From Plasmopara viticola (Eukaryota; Oomycota; Peronosporomycetes; Peronosporales; Peronosporaceae): DNA of 64,000 nt. Made by a program: the position numbers and the translations under genes. Each line of letters opens with the position of its first letter. Position 1 is the stretch's first letter. Below the pieces are notes generated by a model. It was given only the letters and a program-made list of their open reading frames with translations, was not told the DNA's origin and did no database searches. Below are positions 11,801 to 21,859 of this stretch, piece after piece. Where the stretch lies: the NCBI GenBank assembly GCA_001695595.3, contig MBPM02000026.1:434001-498000 (forward strand). Direction: 5' to 3'.

Positions 11801-14300
11801 CCAGCTCACGTATGTAAGAATGGAGTTTCCTGGAGAGGTTGACCTAAGATGCGTACAAAGATGATCGTAAAGGATTGGCCTTTTTATGCTTAACTTTATA
11901 ATATGGGCGTGCCTGTCAAGTAGACGCAAATAAAATTGTAGTAGGAGGCAGACTTGTAAAGATTTTCTTTCTTTTGAAATACAAGGCGCCTAATGTATCC
12001 ACTCAGCCTTCTCGTGCTTACGTTTTTCAGTATGAGAGTGTCTGTCAAGTTGACGCAAAGAAATGTTGCAGTAAGAGATAAGCTACTAAGCTTATTAACC
12101 CTACCTTTGAAAGTATGAAGACCTTATCTTTTCGCTTTCTAGGTTGTAAGGGGTTTTGTTTGTGAAAGTACTGTGTAAACAAATAAATGAGACCACATGT
12201 CACTATCACCATCTAAGTGATATCTACGAGCTGCACGTGTTACCTGAAGTCCTACTGAACGACCAAGTATAATGACGGTGGCATGAAAGGTTTCAACTCA
12301 AAACGCATTCAGGTATGTTTTGGCTTTAGCGCTTTTATGTAATCAATGACCGCCTTGAAGTAAAATATTTGTTATTGCTAAGCATATTACGGAAGACTGA
12401 AAAGGCTTGTACGTCTCCACGGGTCACACAAATTTAGCATCTCACAAATGTTCTAGTAATGCAATTTAACCACGCGGCGCATTCGGCGTGTCACCGAACG
12501 ACAAATACATGCAAAACACTAATCATCCTGTTTCCTCGTCGATGCCAGATAAATCATGCCAAAAACAGGTATTCATCGTTTCTTAATGAAGTACTGCAAA
12601 GACAAAACCTGACGTCCGTGGCCCTTTACTTTAGGCGAGAAAACCAAACACAGTGTTCATCGCTTGCACGATCAAGGACCTCAAACCCAAGTCCGCCAGA
12701 AAAGAAGGTACAGCAATCTCTTTTGCAAATCGAGCAGTGACAATGACATGATCGTTTAGTCGTTTAACTATCTAGCTTGCGGCTGTCATCTTCTGACAGT
12801 GAATATCGAACGTAATTGTGTGACGGCCCGGAGTCAAAAAGGCAACTGATGTCTAACTGAATTACAGTCAAGCAGGCTTGCAAAAGTATTTTAGCTATAG
12901 AGCACAAAGCTCTAAGGGGATCGCTTATGTCAGCTTTCAGTTTGTCTTTAAGTCTCAATATCAGTTAATTCATTTTTAACAAGCAGCTCCACTCCTACAA
13001 GTGCTGCCAATGCCTTCTTGTATATCAGATAACTAGCTGGCCGTTCTTAAACCTTGGGTCGCTTCGACAACCCCGCTATAGATAACGGGGTCATCGCCGA
13101 TGAAGCATAGACATATGCCAATATGATTACCAGCGGTTCGAAGGTCTACCTTCCCACATCAGTATAGCTGAGATCATAGGAAGTCTTCCCTAGCCCATAC
13201 CGTATGAAAGATAATCCAGCAAACAGTGCTAAACTCTTTTAAAGAGGCCGTGCTAGTGTGAAAGACTTCCATCCGGGCCGTACCTGAGCAAAGTCCTTCT
13301 TTAAATGATAGCTGTAATTTCTCGGTCATCCCAGCCAAAAGAGCTTGATACAATTAGAAAAAGTCTACTTGAGCTCTAGTGGAATGCAAGGAAGCTTATC
13401 ACGCACAATTTAAGGCAAATATGACTTTTACTCGCATCAGTTGACCCAACACCTGGAGACACTAACTGTTGATCCACCGCAACGAGGCAGGAAAAAAGAT
13501 CGTTTCGAACCCCGCTGATACAAATTGAGAGTGGGACCTTTGTTAGACTAATTCGAATGGTTGGCTTTAGTGTTATCCATTCCGCTGTCTAATGCATACT
13601 GAATTTTCCTCTCTCCATCCTTTTCGGTAAAAGTCTCCAAGCTCACCGTGAGTGGCTTTCGTTTGGGAGTCTGAAGGTACTGGGTCATCAACGTAAACGA
13701 CTCTGCCATCATCTGCTAAGGATGGTTTGACATTGCCCTCTCATAACATAAATATTCCTTCATATGCGCACTGATGGCGTCGGATCTCTGAGCAAATTAA
13801 TGTTGCACCACTCCGGGGTCACGCAAAATCGTCCGATCATGCAGCTTGTCAGGCGTACCCTGAGGCAAGGGAGTCAGTGTGTTTAAAGAATAACTGCAAG
13901 TGTTATCAGGTGTAGCGAAACTACCATAGCTTTGCTAAAAGAGAGTCCGAGCTCAAGTCATTAATGTTATTTACTCAAACCAATAAGGGGCGCAAATCGC
14001 TATCTGCCTGACTATAGGAGGTAGAGCCATAAGGTCTGATGTAGATATCTCCCAAATGCGAACTTAATGTTAATATTATTTACTGACAACCCCTGTGGGG
14101 TATATTTCCTATAGTTGCTAGAACTTATTTGGACATGAACCGCTCTTTTGTTAGCCACACAGTTCTAAGTACTGAGCTCGCTTAAGGTGCCTTTGGTGTC
14201 TGATCAGTCGAAGCTGTTAGTGTAGAAAGAGCTTTCAACGAAGAATATCATGTTTGATTATAATGTATTTCTCGATGTAGAAGCCACCTTATTGGTGGCT
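8831..14300. other. AT-rich gene-poor stretch
   Basis: No supported gene. Frames are short and unrelated to known families. Between about 9.5 and 12 kb the sequence is notably AT-rich with A and T runs. A pair of similar ~50-bp direct repeats lies at 11902 and 12031. The segment at about 13.0-13.9 kb has a few minus-strand frames that look vaguely retrotransposon-like, but I could not assign a domain. Confidence 0.5.
11902..12081. repeat. Two diverged ~50-bp direct repeats, 129 bp apart
   Basis: Copies start at 11902 and 12031. Both contain CTGTCAAGTnGACGCAAA followed by an A-rich stretch and a GTARGAG motif. Spacing is about 129 bp. They could be two units of a tandem repeat or fragments of an LTR; neither end could be defined. 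Confidence 0.5.
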
Positions 14301-14720
14301 GGCTTCAGATTCGTTAAATGACTTATCTAACTGCGATAATCGTTATGACAAGAGCGATCGCGCATTACGGCATAAAATCCTTTGATCACACTGAACAGGT
14401 CACCTTGCTGGGCGTAAATGAGGTAGGGCGTAGCAAGCTGGTACAGAAACCGAGCCTCCATGCCGAAAGGTATTTTTTCTTTAAACGGAGGTGCACGTCA
14501 TGGACCCCGCCAGTAATTATATCAAGTTGTACGTAGATTATTGTACTTTAAAGAGCTTGAAAACAGTTAATTTTAATGAGAGATGTAGGTGGAGCCAAAA
14601 CACGTAAATGTTGTGCATTTACAGATGTCATTTAAAAACACGTCTATTTTTTTATTAACACCCTGTGACAAAATGGGATGTCACCCCCATCAAAGTGGAG
14701 TGAAAAATATCGATTGACGT

Positions 14721-14745
14721 AGATATTGTCAAGTTGACAATATCT
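14721..14745. promoter_or_regulatory. Perfect 12-bp-arm palindrome before homoserine dehydrogenase
   Basis: AGATATTGTCAA is followed by one base and then its exact reverse complement TTGACAATATCT. The right arm ends 17 bases before the ATG at 14763. It could be a DNA operator for a dimeric factor or a hairpin in the 5' leader. The sequence shows the symmetry; the function is inferred. Confidence 0.55.
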
Positions 14746-14762
14746 GATCCTCCCCTACCAAG

Positions 14763-16073
14763 ATGGCAAAGCCGCTTAACGTAGGTCTCTTTGGCTGTGG
14801 CACAGTTGGAGTGGGCGTATTTAATCTCCTACACAACCCCGCTCGTCGTCAGAAACTCATGGCCATGGGCGTGAACGCGTCAGTATCGAAAATCTGTGTC
14901 CAAAACTTGAGCAAAGATCGTGGGCTCGAGCATTTTTCCGCCTCAGAGACAACACTCACGAGCAAGTACAGCGACATTCTCGAGGACAAGAGCATCAATT
15001 GTATTGTAGAACTCATGGGTGGCGTAAAAGACGCCAAAGACGTAGTTTTTGCTGCTATTAAGGCTGGCAAGCACGTGATCACGGCGAACAAGGCGCTGGT
15101 TGCGAATTGTATGCCCGAGATTGTGCAGCTTTTACAGAACCATCCCAACGTGCAATTTGGATATGAAGCCGCAGTAGCGGGTGGCATCCCCATCATTCAC
15201 ACACTCCAGAATGCTTACAACGCCGACACGATCACCGAGATTGCTGGGATCATGAATGGCACGACCAATTACATGCTATCGAAGATGGAAGCCGAAGGTG
15301 TGGCGTATGAGGCGGTACTTAAAGAAGCCCAAGAGTTAGGGTTTGCTGAAGCCAACCCTAGTGCCGATGTGGATGGTTTTGATGTCCAATCCAAGATTGC
15401 GATTTTGGCCAAATTAGGGTTTGGCGGCATTATCAACCCGACCGACATTCCGACAGTCGGGATCTCCCGCATCTCTGCAGCTGATTTTGAGTATGCCAAG
15501 ATGATGAATAGTACAATCAAATTGCTTGGGGTGGCCAAACTGCTCAAGCCGGCTGAGAAAGAGACTGGCAAGGCGCAAGAAGTGACCGTATATGTGTCAC
15601 CTGTTGTCGTCAAGCGAAGCAATGTTATTGCGAGTATCAGCGGTGCAACGAATCTCGTGAACGTGCGGTCGAGTAACTTGGAAAGTAGTGCGTACGTTGG
15701 CCCGGGGGCTGGTCGTTTTCCAACGGCCAATTCGATTTTGAACGACCTTGTCCAATTGGCACGTGGTGACGCCCCGCCCGATCCGTTTAAGGCGTCAGTG
15801 CCTCTTACGTTGCAACCTGATTACGAAGCGCACTTTTACGTACGCATTACAATTATTGACGGTCTGGGTGTCATCCGGCACGTGGGTCAACTTGCGGAAG
15901 AGAGCGGGGTGTCCATCTACTCCATCTTGCAAGCTCCAATCGTTGACCGTGCAAACGTGCAATTTGTCGTTACGACAGAGACGTCGCTCTTGTCAAAAGT
16001 GAGTTCTATGTGCCAGAAGATTGCGGCGCTGCCGTTTGTGCAGGAAGAACCACTTTACTTGCCAATCATGTAG
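14763..16073 (+). CDS. Homoserine dehydrogenase
   Basis: A single-exon 436-residue protein. It reduces aspartate semialdehyde to homoserine with NAD(P)H, the branch step to threonine, methionine and isoleucine. The N-terminal Rossmann motif GCGTVGVG is at residues 11-18; AGKHVITANKALVA closes the nucleotide-binding half. The catalytic domain has EAAVAGGIPII, the NGTTNYML signature, and the GFAEANPSADVDGFD block containing the conserved acidic and Lys positions. The last ~80 residues (YVRITIIDGLGVIRHVGQLA onward) look like an ACT domain, which suggests end-product (threonine) control. That arrangement resembles bacterial and plant enzymes rather than the shorter fungal Hom6 without ACT. It is not fused to aspartate kinase. 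The ATG at 14763 directly precedes the Rossmann fold. It converges on the PH-domain gene. Confidence 0.95.
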   Translation: MAKPLNVGLFGCGTVGVGVFNLLHNPARRQKLMAMGVNASVSKICVQNLSKDRGLEHFSASETTLTSKYSDILEDKSINCIVELMGGVKDAKDVVFAAIKAGKHVITANKALVANCMPEIVQLLQNHPNVQFGYEAAVAGGIPIIHTLQNAYNADTITEIAGIMNGTTNYMLSKMEAEGVAYEAVLKEAQELGFAEANPSADVDGFDVQSKIAILAKLGFGGIINPTDIPTVGISRISAADFEYAKMMNSTIKLLGVAKLLKPAEKETGKAQEVTVYVSPVVVKRSNVIASISGATNLVNVRSSNLESSAYVGPGAGRFPTANSILNDLVQLARGDAPPDPFKASVPLTLQPDYEAHFYVRITIIDGLGVIRHVGQLAEESGVSIYSILQAPIVDRANVQFVVTTETSLLSKVSSMCQKIAALPFVQEEPLYLPIM

Positions 16074-16217
16074 ACGGAGGACTGGAGTGTGTCAAGTCAG
16101 TATAGATGCAATAGCAGTACAGACGATTTAACACGATCAAGCATGTGTGTCGGCAAATCTTTGTTATTAAGCAGTGTTATTATGTGCAGGTCGCAATATA
16201 ACTCAACATTGTATACT

Positions 16218-17099
16218 TTAACGACAAGGTCGTTCTTGTATCGGCTGCAGACGGGAGGTAAGTTTGTACGGACGAACAGCAGCGTCCGATTTCTCGGATT
16301 GGCTTTTACGTAATTCATACCATTCGTGCGTCCCGACGTCATCTCGTGCAGTCCACTCTTCGTCAGGTATATCGGACTGAAAGCTATTGGAAGTAGTTCT
16401 GACGTACGAGTCGAGACTAATGCGGTCCATGCTGTCGACTTCACTCATAGTGGCCGTCTCCATCATTAAAATGGAACTCGATTCTCGCCATTTCCCACTC
16501 AAGTCCTCGTTATAACAACCAAGATCAGTGACATCAAATGCCGCTCGAATGACAGTCATCCACTGGTCGTAAACTGCAGCATTTGGCGCACGAAGCCACA
16601 ACCGCTTTGCGTGCCAGCCATACTCAAAGCCAATCCTCAACTTGCGCGAGTCTTTCTTCTGTTTCGACAACAAGCGTACAGGGTGCAGTCGACGATCCAG
16701 AGAGATGGCAAGTACACAGCTTCCATGATGACGGCGGCGACGAATGCACAGCACGGTCGAGGTTTGCTTTGTTTCGACTGAAGGGAAGCAAATGAAATGA
16801 ACATGCACCCGGCGCCTACTCAAAAGAATAATGAAGTACCTTGTCAGCTTGTAAAGTTGCTTTAGCTTCGATAACAAGGAGAAGAAAACCTACCAAAATA
16901 CCTCACAAACCCGCATCTTCATTGGACTAATTAGCGTCACAAACGACGGGAAAGGACGGCGAAAGTTTTTAATGTCAAGATCCTCTTCGTTGCTTGTCAC
17001 TAAATTATGAGCTCGCCCGGTCATGATGCTGCTTTTATCATTCCACCCTTTCTCCACATGGTCCGACTTCGGCATCGAACAGTGCTCGATTCCCGTCAT
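16218..17099 (-). CDS. PH-domain protein (two-exon model)
   Basis: Proposed exons, in transcript order, are 17099-16894 and 16815-16218, joined by a GTAGGT donor and a TAG acceptor that keep frame (about 267 residues). The second exon has the C-terminal half of a pleckstrin-homology fold: RLLSKQKKDSRKLRIGFEYG, then the typical amphipathic closing helix APNAAVYDQWMTVIRAAFDV with its invariant Trp. After it comes a Ser- and acidic-rich tail. PH domains usually bind phosphoinositides and recruit proteins to membranes. The N-terminal half of the domain is weakly recognisable (HVEKGWNDKSS near residues 14-24), so the first exon or the splice is uncertain; an acceptor three bases upstream is equally possible. 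No catalytic domain is attached. Confidence 0.55.
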
Positions 17100-17292
17100 T
17101 TAAAGATACTTATTGCAAAGTGCGAGCAAAGTGGCAAATGAAGAGAATTCTGTCATTGGCGACCTTACCATTGTCACAAAGCTATCTTCAAAAGCGTCAA
17201 ATCAAAGTACCGTCGCAGATGTGCAACGTTTTCAACGGTCGCGCTTGGATCAAACTTTTCGCATTTGAATGTCTTTCTTACTATATTTATCT

Positions 17293-18148
17293 TTAATGGA
17301 GCGCAACATGGCGCATCGTGAGCGAAATGCGTGAATCGTCTTGGATCTTGTCAATGCTGTGCAAGTAGCCAGTGTACGCCTCTCCCGTGAATATTAATAG
17401 ACTACGGCGTTGTAATTGAAACGCAAAGCGCTGGAATGTTGTCCCGCTGTCACACGACGCCAAGGCACGATGCGGTTCAAACGTCACACGGCATTCAGCC
17501 CCAGTGCTGATAATGGATACCAGAGGATAGTACGCAGGTCCGTCCTCATGTGGTAAAATATAGTCTTCCACGTCATACTCTGTGGAGAAATATCAATTAA
17601 ACGTCAATATTGGTCGCATTTAAAATTGCGGAAACTTACCGTTGATTAGAGCGTGGTTGGGTTTTTGGTCTGGAGTAAAGACGCCTATATCCACAAGCGT
17701 CTGGCTGATCTGCTCCAACCATTGAGGTAGCGGCTGATGATCGAATGGTGTTTTGACTTCTCCTCCCCACATTTGTAGCCTACGATGCCTGAGTTTTACC
17801 CATTTGTTGTTGTCATCGGGAACGGTATACACCCGTTCTGAGATTGCCTCCTCTTCGTCTGGCGTAATCCAATTGGGAATGTAGAACACCCCAGGAATTG
17901 GTCTTACTTGAAATTCGTTTATGTCAATCTTGGATCTAATAATCGCTCTATATGAGAAATACTCCATCATTTCGGAAAGTCAAGCTTTCTCACCTATTCG
18001 TCCAAACTTTAAGTCGCCCTTGCAGCAAAGGACCTTCGTTAATCTTGCCAATAGCTGCTGGCTTTGACTCTGAGCTCAAAAGGCAGGTTGACGCAGTCGT
18101 TCCGTATGCACGACGCCGTTCCTCGCGCAACAGCTGGACGATGTCCAT
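17293..18148 (-). CDS. ALKBH6: ALKBH6-type Fe(II)/2-oxoglutarate dioxygenase
   Basis: Three exons: 18148-17994, 17947-17640 and 17579-17293, with GT-AG introns of 46 and 60 nt; the joined protein is 249 residues. Family features are clear: IPGVFYIPNWITPDEEEAI, then LRHRRLQMWGGEVKTP, then NHALINEY across the second splice. The iron ligands H165 and D167 are in LPHEDGPAYYP, a distal His is in GYLHSI, and the 2-oxoglutarate-binding Arg is in the SRISLTMRHV tail. AlkB-family enzymes oxidatively demethylate nucleic acids or proteins; the ALKBH6 substrate is poorly known. The N-terminus is about 50 residues longer than in the human protein, and its start (MDIVQLLREERRRAYG) is the only in-frame ATG that makes a hydrophilic N-terminus. 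Confidence 0.88.
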
Positions 18149-18669
18149 CTGTACTGCACTTTGATAATAACAAAACAATGTTATTTTTTTCTTACAATTA
18201 TGTATATGTAAGTATGTGGCTGATCGCACACCGAGCATAGTGCGTCGTCTACCAAAGGTTCTAAGGTTTTGAGAATCAGGTAGCAGGATACCTTCACCAC
18301 CAATTCCACGGTAAGCAATTTACATACAGCGTCTCACTGCATTATATCAAGGGCTCGCACATATCGTTCGCAGCAAAAATGCGTAAAATGCACTAAGTGC
18401 ACCGATCGTAAGTGCACAATAGTTGCTTTAAAATAGTTCCTCAGGTCAGACACTCCTTAACTTCCGTCTCTACTACTCTATTAATCAACGAGCAGTGGAT
18501 TTTGCCAATCTGTAGATGTATTACTAAACGTAGCTTAAAATAAAGCTTGTGGTAAAGAATCCAAAGATCGCGTACTGGTTGTATTTTGCACTCATGGCTC
18601 TTTGCCTACAGCTACAAGATCCATGACTATGTGTCTGAAGGAAAGCTCATCGGAACAAATATACGTTGT

Positions 18670-19055
18670 CTAATTGAATGACAGCAGTTCCACCTCGAAA
18701 ATGAGGGTAGCCTTTGGCGGGATCACGGGCGGGTGGCCACGCTCGCCGTAAGCGTATTCGTGGGGCAGCGTGAGCTTAGCAATCTGACCCTTACTCATCT
18801 TTGCAACACCCTCGTCCCAGCCGCGAATCACCTGACCGGCGCCTAGTTGGAATTGAAACGAACGACCGCGATCGCGGCTTGAATCGAACTTGGACCCGTC
18901 AGTCAGCGTGCCGACGTAATGAACGTTTACAGTCTGGCCCGGCTGAGGGAAGTTGGTGCCGTCTCTGTCATCGCATAGTTATTATGAGACTCATTATCAT
19001 CATATAGATGGAAGTGGTTGTACCCGGCCCTAATGGTATCGATCTGAAAACTCAT
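18670..19055 (-). CDS. FKBP12-type peptidyl-prolyl cis-trans isomerase
   Basis: Exons 19055-19024 and 18964-18670 join through a 59-nt intron (GG|GTACAA donor, ACAG acceptor) to give exactly 108 residues, the standard FKBP12 length. The protein begins [20 protein letters not shown] and shows the whole single FKBP domain: [20 protein letters not shown], then [20 protein letters not shown], then [20 protein letters not shown], ending FEVELLSFN. Active-site aromatic and aspartate positions (Tyr and Phe-Asp of the first block, Val-Ile and Trp of the second, Tyr of the third) are kept. It is cytosolic, with no signal peptide. It catalyses proline isomerisation and is the expected FK506/rapamycin receptor. 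It is co-oriented with the four-TM gene, 180 bp downstream of it. Confidence 0.95.
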
Positions 19056-19235
19056 AGCTGTAGACGTTCGGGGTTGATGGCGGAAAGTCTTATAATAATT
19101 TCGTCGTAAAGTTATTTGATTGTACAGGTAACTAGCTCCCTCAAGAATCACTCATTAAGTATGATGCAAAATATACGCTTTGAATATCGTGATGACCTCC
19201 TCCTATAAAATATTTGCTATTGTTAATGCACGCAT

Positions 19236-19942
19236 TTAGACGCTGACGGGTGGAACCAACGACTTGGCTACATCCTGGTCCATGCGAATGATACGGGGAG
19301 AGATAGCTGTGGTCGTGTTACCGCTAGTGCCGGCCGATTTCTTAGCAATATCGCCGGAAATGGCATTCGGGTCAAGCTTAACGCCTTCTTTAATCACAAT
19401 GTTGCGATGGCGAACCAGCACAACAGTGAAAGCCAACTAATATTTTCACAAACTAAATATCAAGACATTCGAAATGAATAGTAAAGTGTTGTACTTACAT
19501 AGCAGATAAACATGAAAAAAGAGAAGACCGAGCCGGCTTCGTTCGAGTGCACATTGGTGTGTTCGTCGCCTTTGGCCCGCTCAATGCGAGCCAAATAGGC
19601 TGCCCCCGCAAAGATAATTGATAAAGAGAACATTTGCAGCGACATCATTAACACGACACCGATAAGAAAGCCCACAGCCAGCGGTGTCGGGTACTTGCGC
19701 ATGACCATTGTGCCTCCGACAGACAGCGCCACGATGAGGATCATGGCCCAAACACCCACAAAACCCAACGACTTGGAGTCGCTTTCGCCTTCACCGTTGT
19801 TGTTAATGGCCGCGACGATGGCAGCAATTGCGTACATGAAACCAATCAGCATTGTCGTAAACCACATGTACGTGATCAACATCTTCGGATTATTAATACA
19901 TTTGCGCGCCTTGTTGCTCGCATCTTCCATAACAGTGGGCAT
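19236..19942 (-). CDS. Four-TM membrane protein of unknown function
   Basis: Exons 19942-19499 and 19436-19236 (62-nt intron, GTAAGT donor, TTAG acceptor) give 214 residues. Four hydrophobic spans are visible at about residues 22-45, 63-80, 90-118 and 141-156, the last interrupted by the splice (SFFMFICY|LAFTVVLV). Short charged loops separate them, and a hydrophilic C-terminal tail of about 55 residues follows, rich in Asp, Lys and Ser/Thr. The layout recalls small tetraspanning families such as MARVEL or Tvp18-like proteins, but no diagnostic motif was seen. A leader exon and a 61-nt intron ending right at the ATG probably precede it (see the promoter entry). The start MPTVMEDASNKARK is the first codon after that acceptor. 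Confidence 0.75.
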
Positions 19943-20060
19943 CTAACAAACAGAATTTTGAATAGATTTGTTACCAGCAATGTAGCTTGGAGACGTCACC
20001 TACCTGAGCTAGTGCTTATAGACCGAAAAAATATGCCGTGGACCTGAGCTGAGAAGTGAG
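19943..20060 (-). promoter_or_regulatory. Inr-like site and 5'-UTR intron of the four-TM gene
   Basis: On the minus strand CTCACTTC at 20060-20053 fits the oomycete initiator consensus YTCANTYY. A short leader exon would end at 20004 (CTCAG|GTAGGT). The following 61-nt segment ends GTTTGTTAG directly before the ATG at 19942, as a GT-AG 5'-UTR intron would. The motif match and splice signals are seen; use of this start site is inferred. Confidence 0.45.
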
Positions 20061-20235
20061 TGGACGGAGCTCGTGGCCTTTCCAAATTAGATGACTGAGT
20101 CTAGTCTTTATGCTATATATGCAATCGTACTAGGTGACATCCCAGAGTTATAAACATATTTATTTGTTTCTGAGCATGCATATTTATAGGAACCGCAATC
20201 GCATAAATTTACGCAATTCGAACCGCAGGATAATG

Positions 20236-20448
20236 TTACTTACATAAATGAGCTCTTGCATCGTTACTTTTACTTAATCGAAGAGACGCGTACCGCAACG
20301 CATAACAATCAGAATCATCCATAGCCATGAATAAGGGACCTTTGCAACGTGCAGAATGTCGCTTCTCAAGTATTGCTCTGTCATGCATTGATAGAGTCGA
20401 GACGTTCTCTGAAAACAGTTTGACATTTCTGGCTAGCCTACGACCCAT
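20236..20448 (-). CDS. Possible first exon or short hypothetical ORF
   Basis: This minus-strand frame starts MGRRLARNVKLFSENVSTLS and runs about 70 codons. Its end overlaps a strong splice donor (TTAT|GTAAGTAAC), as expected for a coding first exon, but I found no downstream exon that joins in frame with the neighbouring four-TM gene. There is no signal peptide or domain. It may be chance. Confidence 0.2.
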   Translation of the reverse strand: MGRRLARNVKLFSENVSTLSMHDRAILEKRHSARCKGPLFMAMDDSDCYALRYASLRLSKSNDARAHLCK

Positions 20449-20902
20449 TTGTTAAATCAGCCCTGCGTTGGTCAAATGTCGGTCCTTTCATTTACGATAA
20501 CTCGCGTAATGAAGCTAAGAAATCGAGGCCTACTATGCTAAAGTGTAAGTAGATGTTGTGAAGTGTTCAATGCGGACGATGCAACGGATGTTAAGAGTAG
20601 AAGGACGTTCACTGGAGCTTAGCGATACACGACCATAAATGTATCGATTGTATGAAAGCTCACTGAAACTGCACTTGACGGCGTACGCAAGTCTTGTGTC
20701 ATACTTACTCTACATACAGAAACACGATCGTGGCGAACTTTCCGATGCAGCAGCCAAACTATCGATTTCGTCAAATTGTTGGACAGAGTCGGAGCGCATT
20801 ACATGGCTGTCATTTACAATGCTGGACACTGAGTAAAGCCATTTGGCAAATATACGCTTGCATCAATAGCGACAGGTGGAAGCGCGGCTTGATCACTGAC
20901 AA

Positions 20903-21544
20903 ATGTCTTCCGGCTCGGAACAGGCCTCTGTGGATTCATCATCGAAAGCGACACTGATTTCGAGAGAGGATGAGTGCGATGGTTGTAAACAGGAAAATGA
21001 AAAGAACATGATAGCATCTACACCACACAACACCGCCATGTCCAACTTGGAAACGTCAGTTCAGCAACAGCAACCAAATCTCTCGCAGTGCAATACATTA
21101 TCGGTAAACCGCGATAGATCATCGGCGTCAGCCGAATTGTCGGTGGGAAACCAAGTCGAAGAACACCCATGCTCCTCTGATTCTTCACCGAAACCGCCTA
21201 CAACTCAAACGCTTCCAAAGCTACGACTTACGGCTCCTGCACATTGTGTGATACCCAATTGCTGCGACTATTTTACATCACCCCATCCTCATTACCCAAA
21301 AGAAGTTGTTGGCAAAGCACAAAAAGTGGAGGAACCACTAAACAGCGATTCTTTAGACACGAATTCTACTGGATCAGAAGACACCAGTGAAGTTGCGAGT
21401 GGTGCAAGCGACAGTCACTTTGATCCATGCATCAATCACGTCAACGATTCAAACAGGAGTGGTCAAGATTGCGACGAATTTGAAATGTGGGATTACGTCT
21501 GTCCACAGTACGCTCGTCGCGGATACGCCAATGAGTGGGTCTAA
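20903..21544 (+). CDS. Ser-rich acidic hypothetical protein
   Basis: A 213-residue single-exon frame starting MSSGSEQASVDSSSKATLIS. It is low-complexity and polar: many Ser, Thr, Asn, Gln and Asp residues, a QQQQ run near residue 55, and a Pro/Thr patch around residues 95-110. Two parts look more constrained: a Cys-containing segment AHCVIPNCCDYFTSPHPHYP (about 116-135) and an aromatic C-terminus, EFEMWDYVCPQYARRGYANEWV in character. There is no signal peptide or transmembrane helix. A separate small hydrophobic frame follows 80 bp downstream; I could not splice the two in frame. No family is recognised, so a function is not proposed. Confidence 0.5.
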   Translation: MSSGSEQASVDSSSKATLISREDECDGCKQENEKNMIASTPHNTAMSNLETSVQQQQPNLSQCNTLSVNRDRSSASAELSVGNQVEEHPCSSDSSPKPPTTQTLPKLRLTAPAHCVIPNCCDYFTSPHPHYPKEVVGKAQKVEEPLNSDSLDTNSTGSEDTSEVASGASDSHFDPCINHVNDSNRSGQDCDEFEMWDYVCPQYARRGYANEWV

Positions 21545-21624
21545 CATCGTGTTGAAGTAATTTACGCCTTGCGCGCGTGCTATATGTTTACAGTGAGCTC
21601 CCGTAATTTTGCCTTTTAGCAGGG

Positions 21625-21762
21625 ATGCACATGCAAGCTAAAGTTATGGTTATCTTGTACTTTGCTCTTGGAATGGTCGTTGGCTTAAGCTTTTCAGACT
21701 TCACAAATACAATTTTGGCAAAACAATTTTTTGGTGAGTTTGTTCTCATCATTATGACATAA
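21625..21762 (+). CDS. Small hydrophobic ORF between two genes
   Basis: A 45-codon frame starting MHMQAKVMVILYFALGMVVG, with one clear transmembrane span (about residues 7-24) and a short polar end. A TTTTAG acceptor-like site lies 5 bases before the ATG, and a G|GTGAGT donor falls inside the frame with a TTTACAG acceptor at about 21855-21860, so it may be an internal exon of a tail-anchored protein. The alternative joined frame would overlap the 3' end of the ammonium-transporter gene on the other strand. This is weakly supported. Confidence 0.25.
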   Translation: MHMQAKVMVILYFALGMVVGLSFSDFTNTILAKQFFGEFVLIIMT

Positions 21763-21859
21763 GGCGTCTATATGTTTTAGTTTATATAGGAAAGCCTGTG
21801 TCAAATGTAAAGTTACTACTCCACGTATCTGTTCTCAGTCTGTTCATTCTCCTTTACAG

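Noticed and set aside
15269..15730. 153-codon minus-strand ORF inside homoserine dehydrogenase
   Set aside because: Antisense shadow of a clear conserved coding region; no motif of its own.
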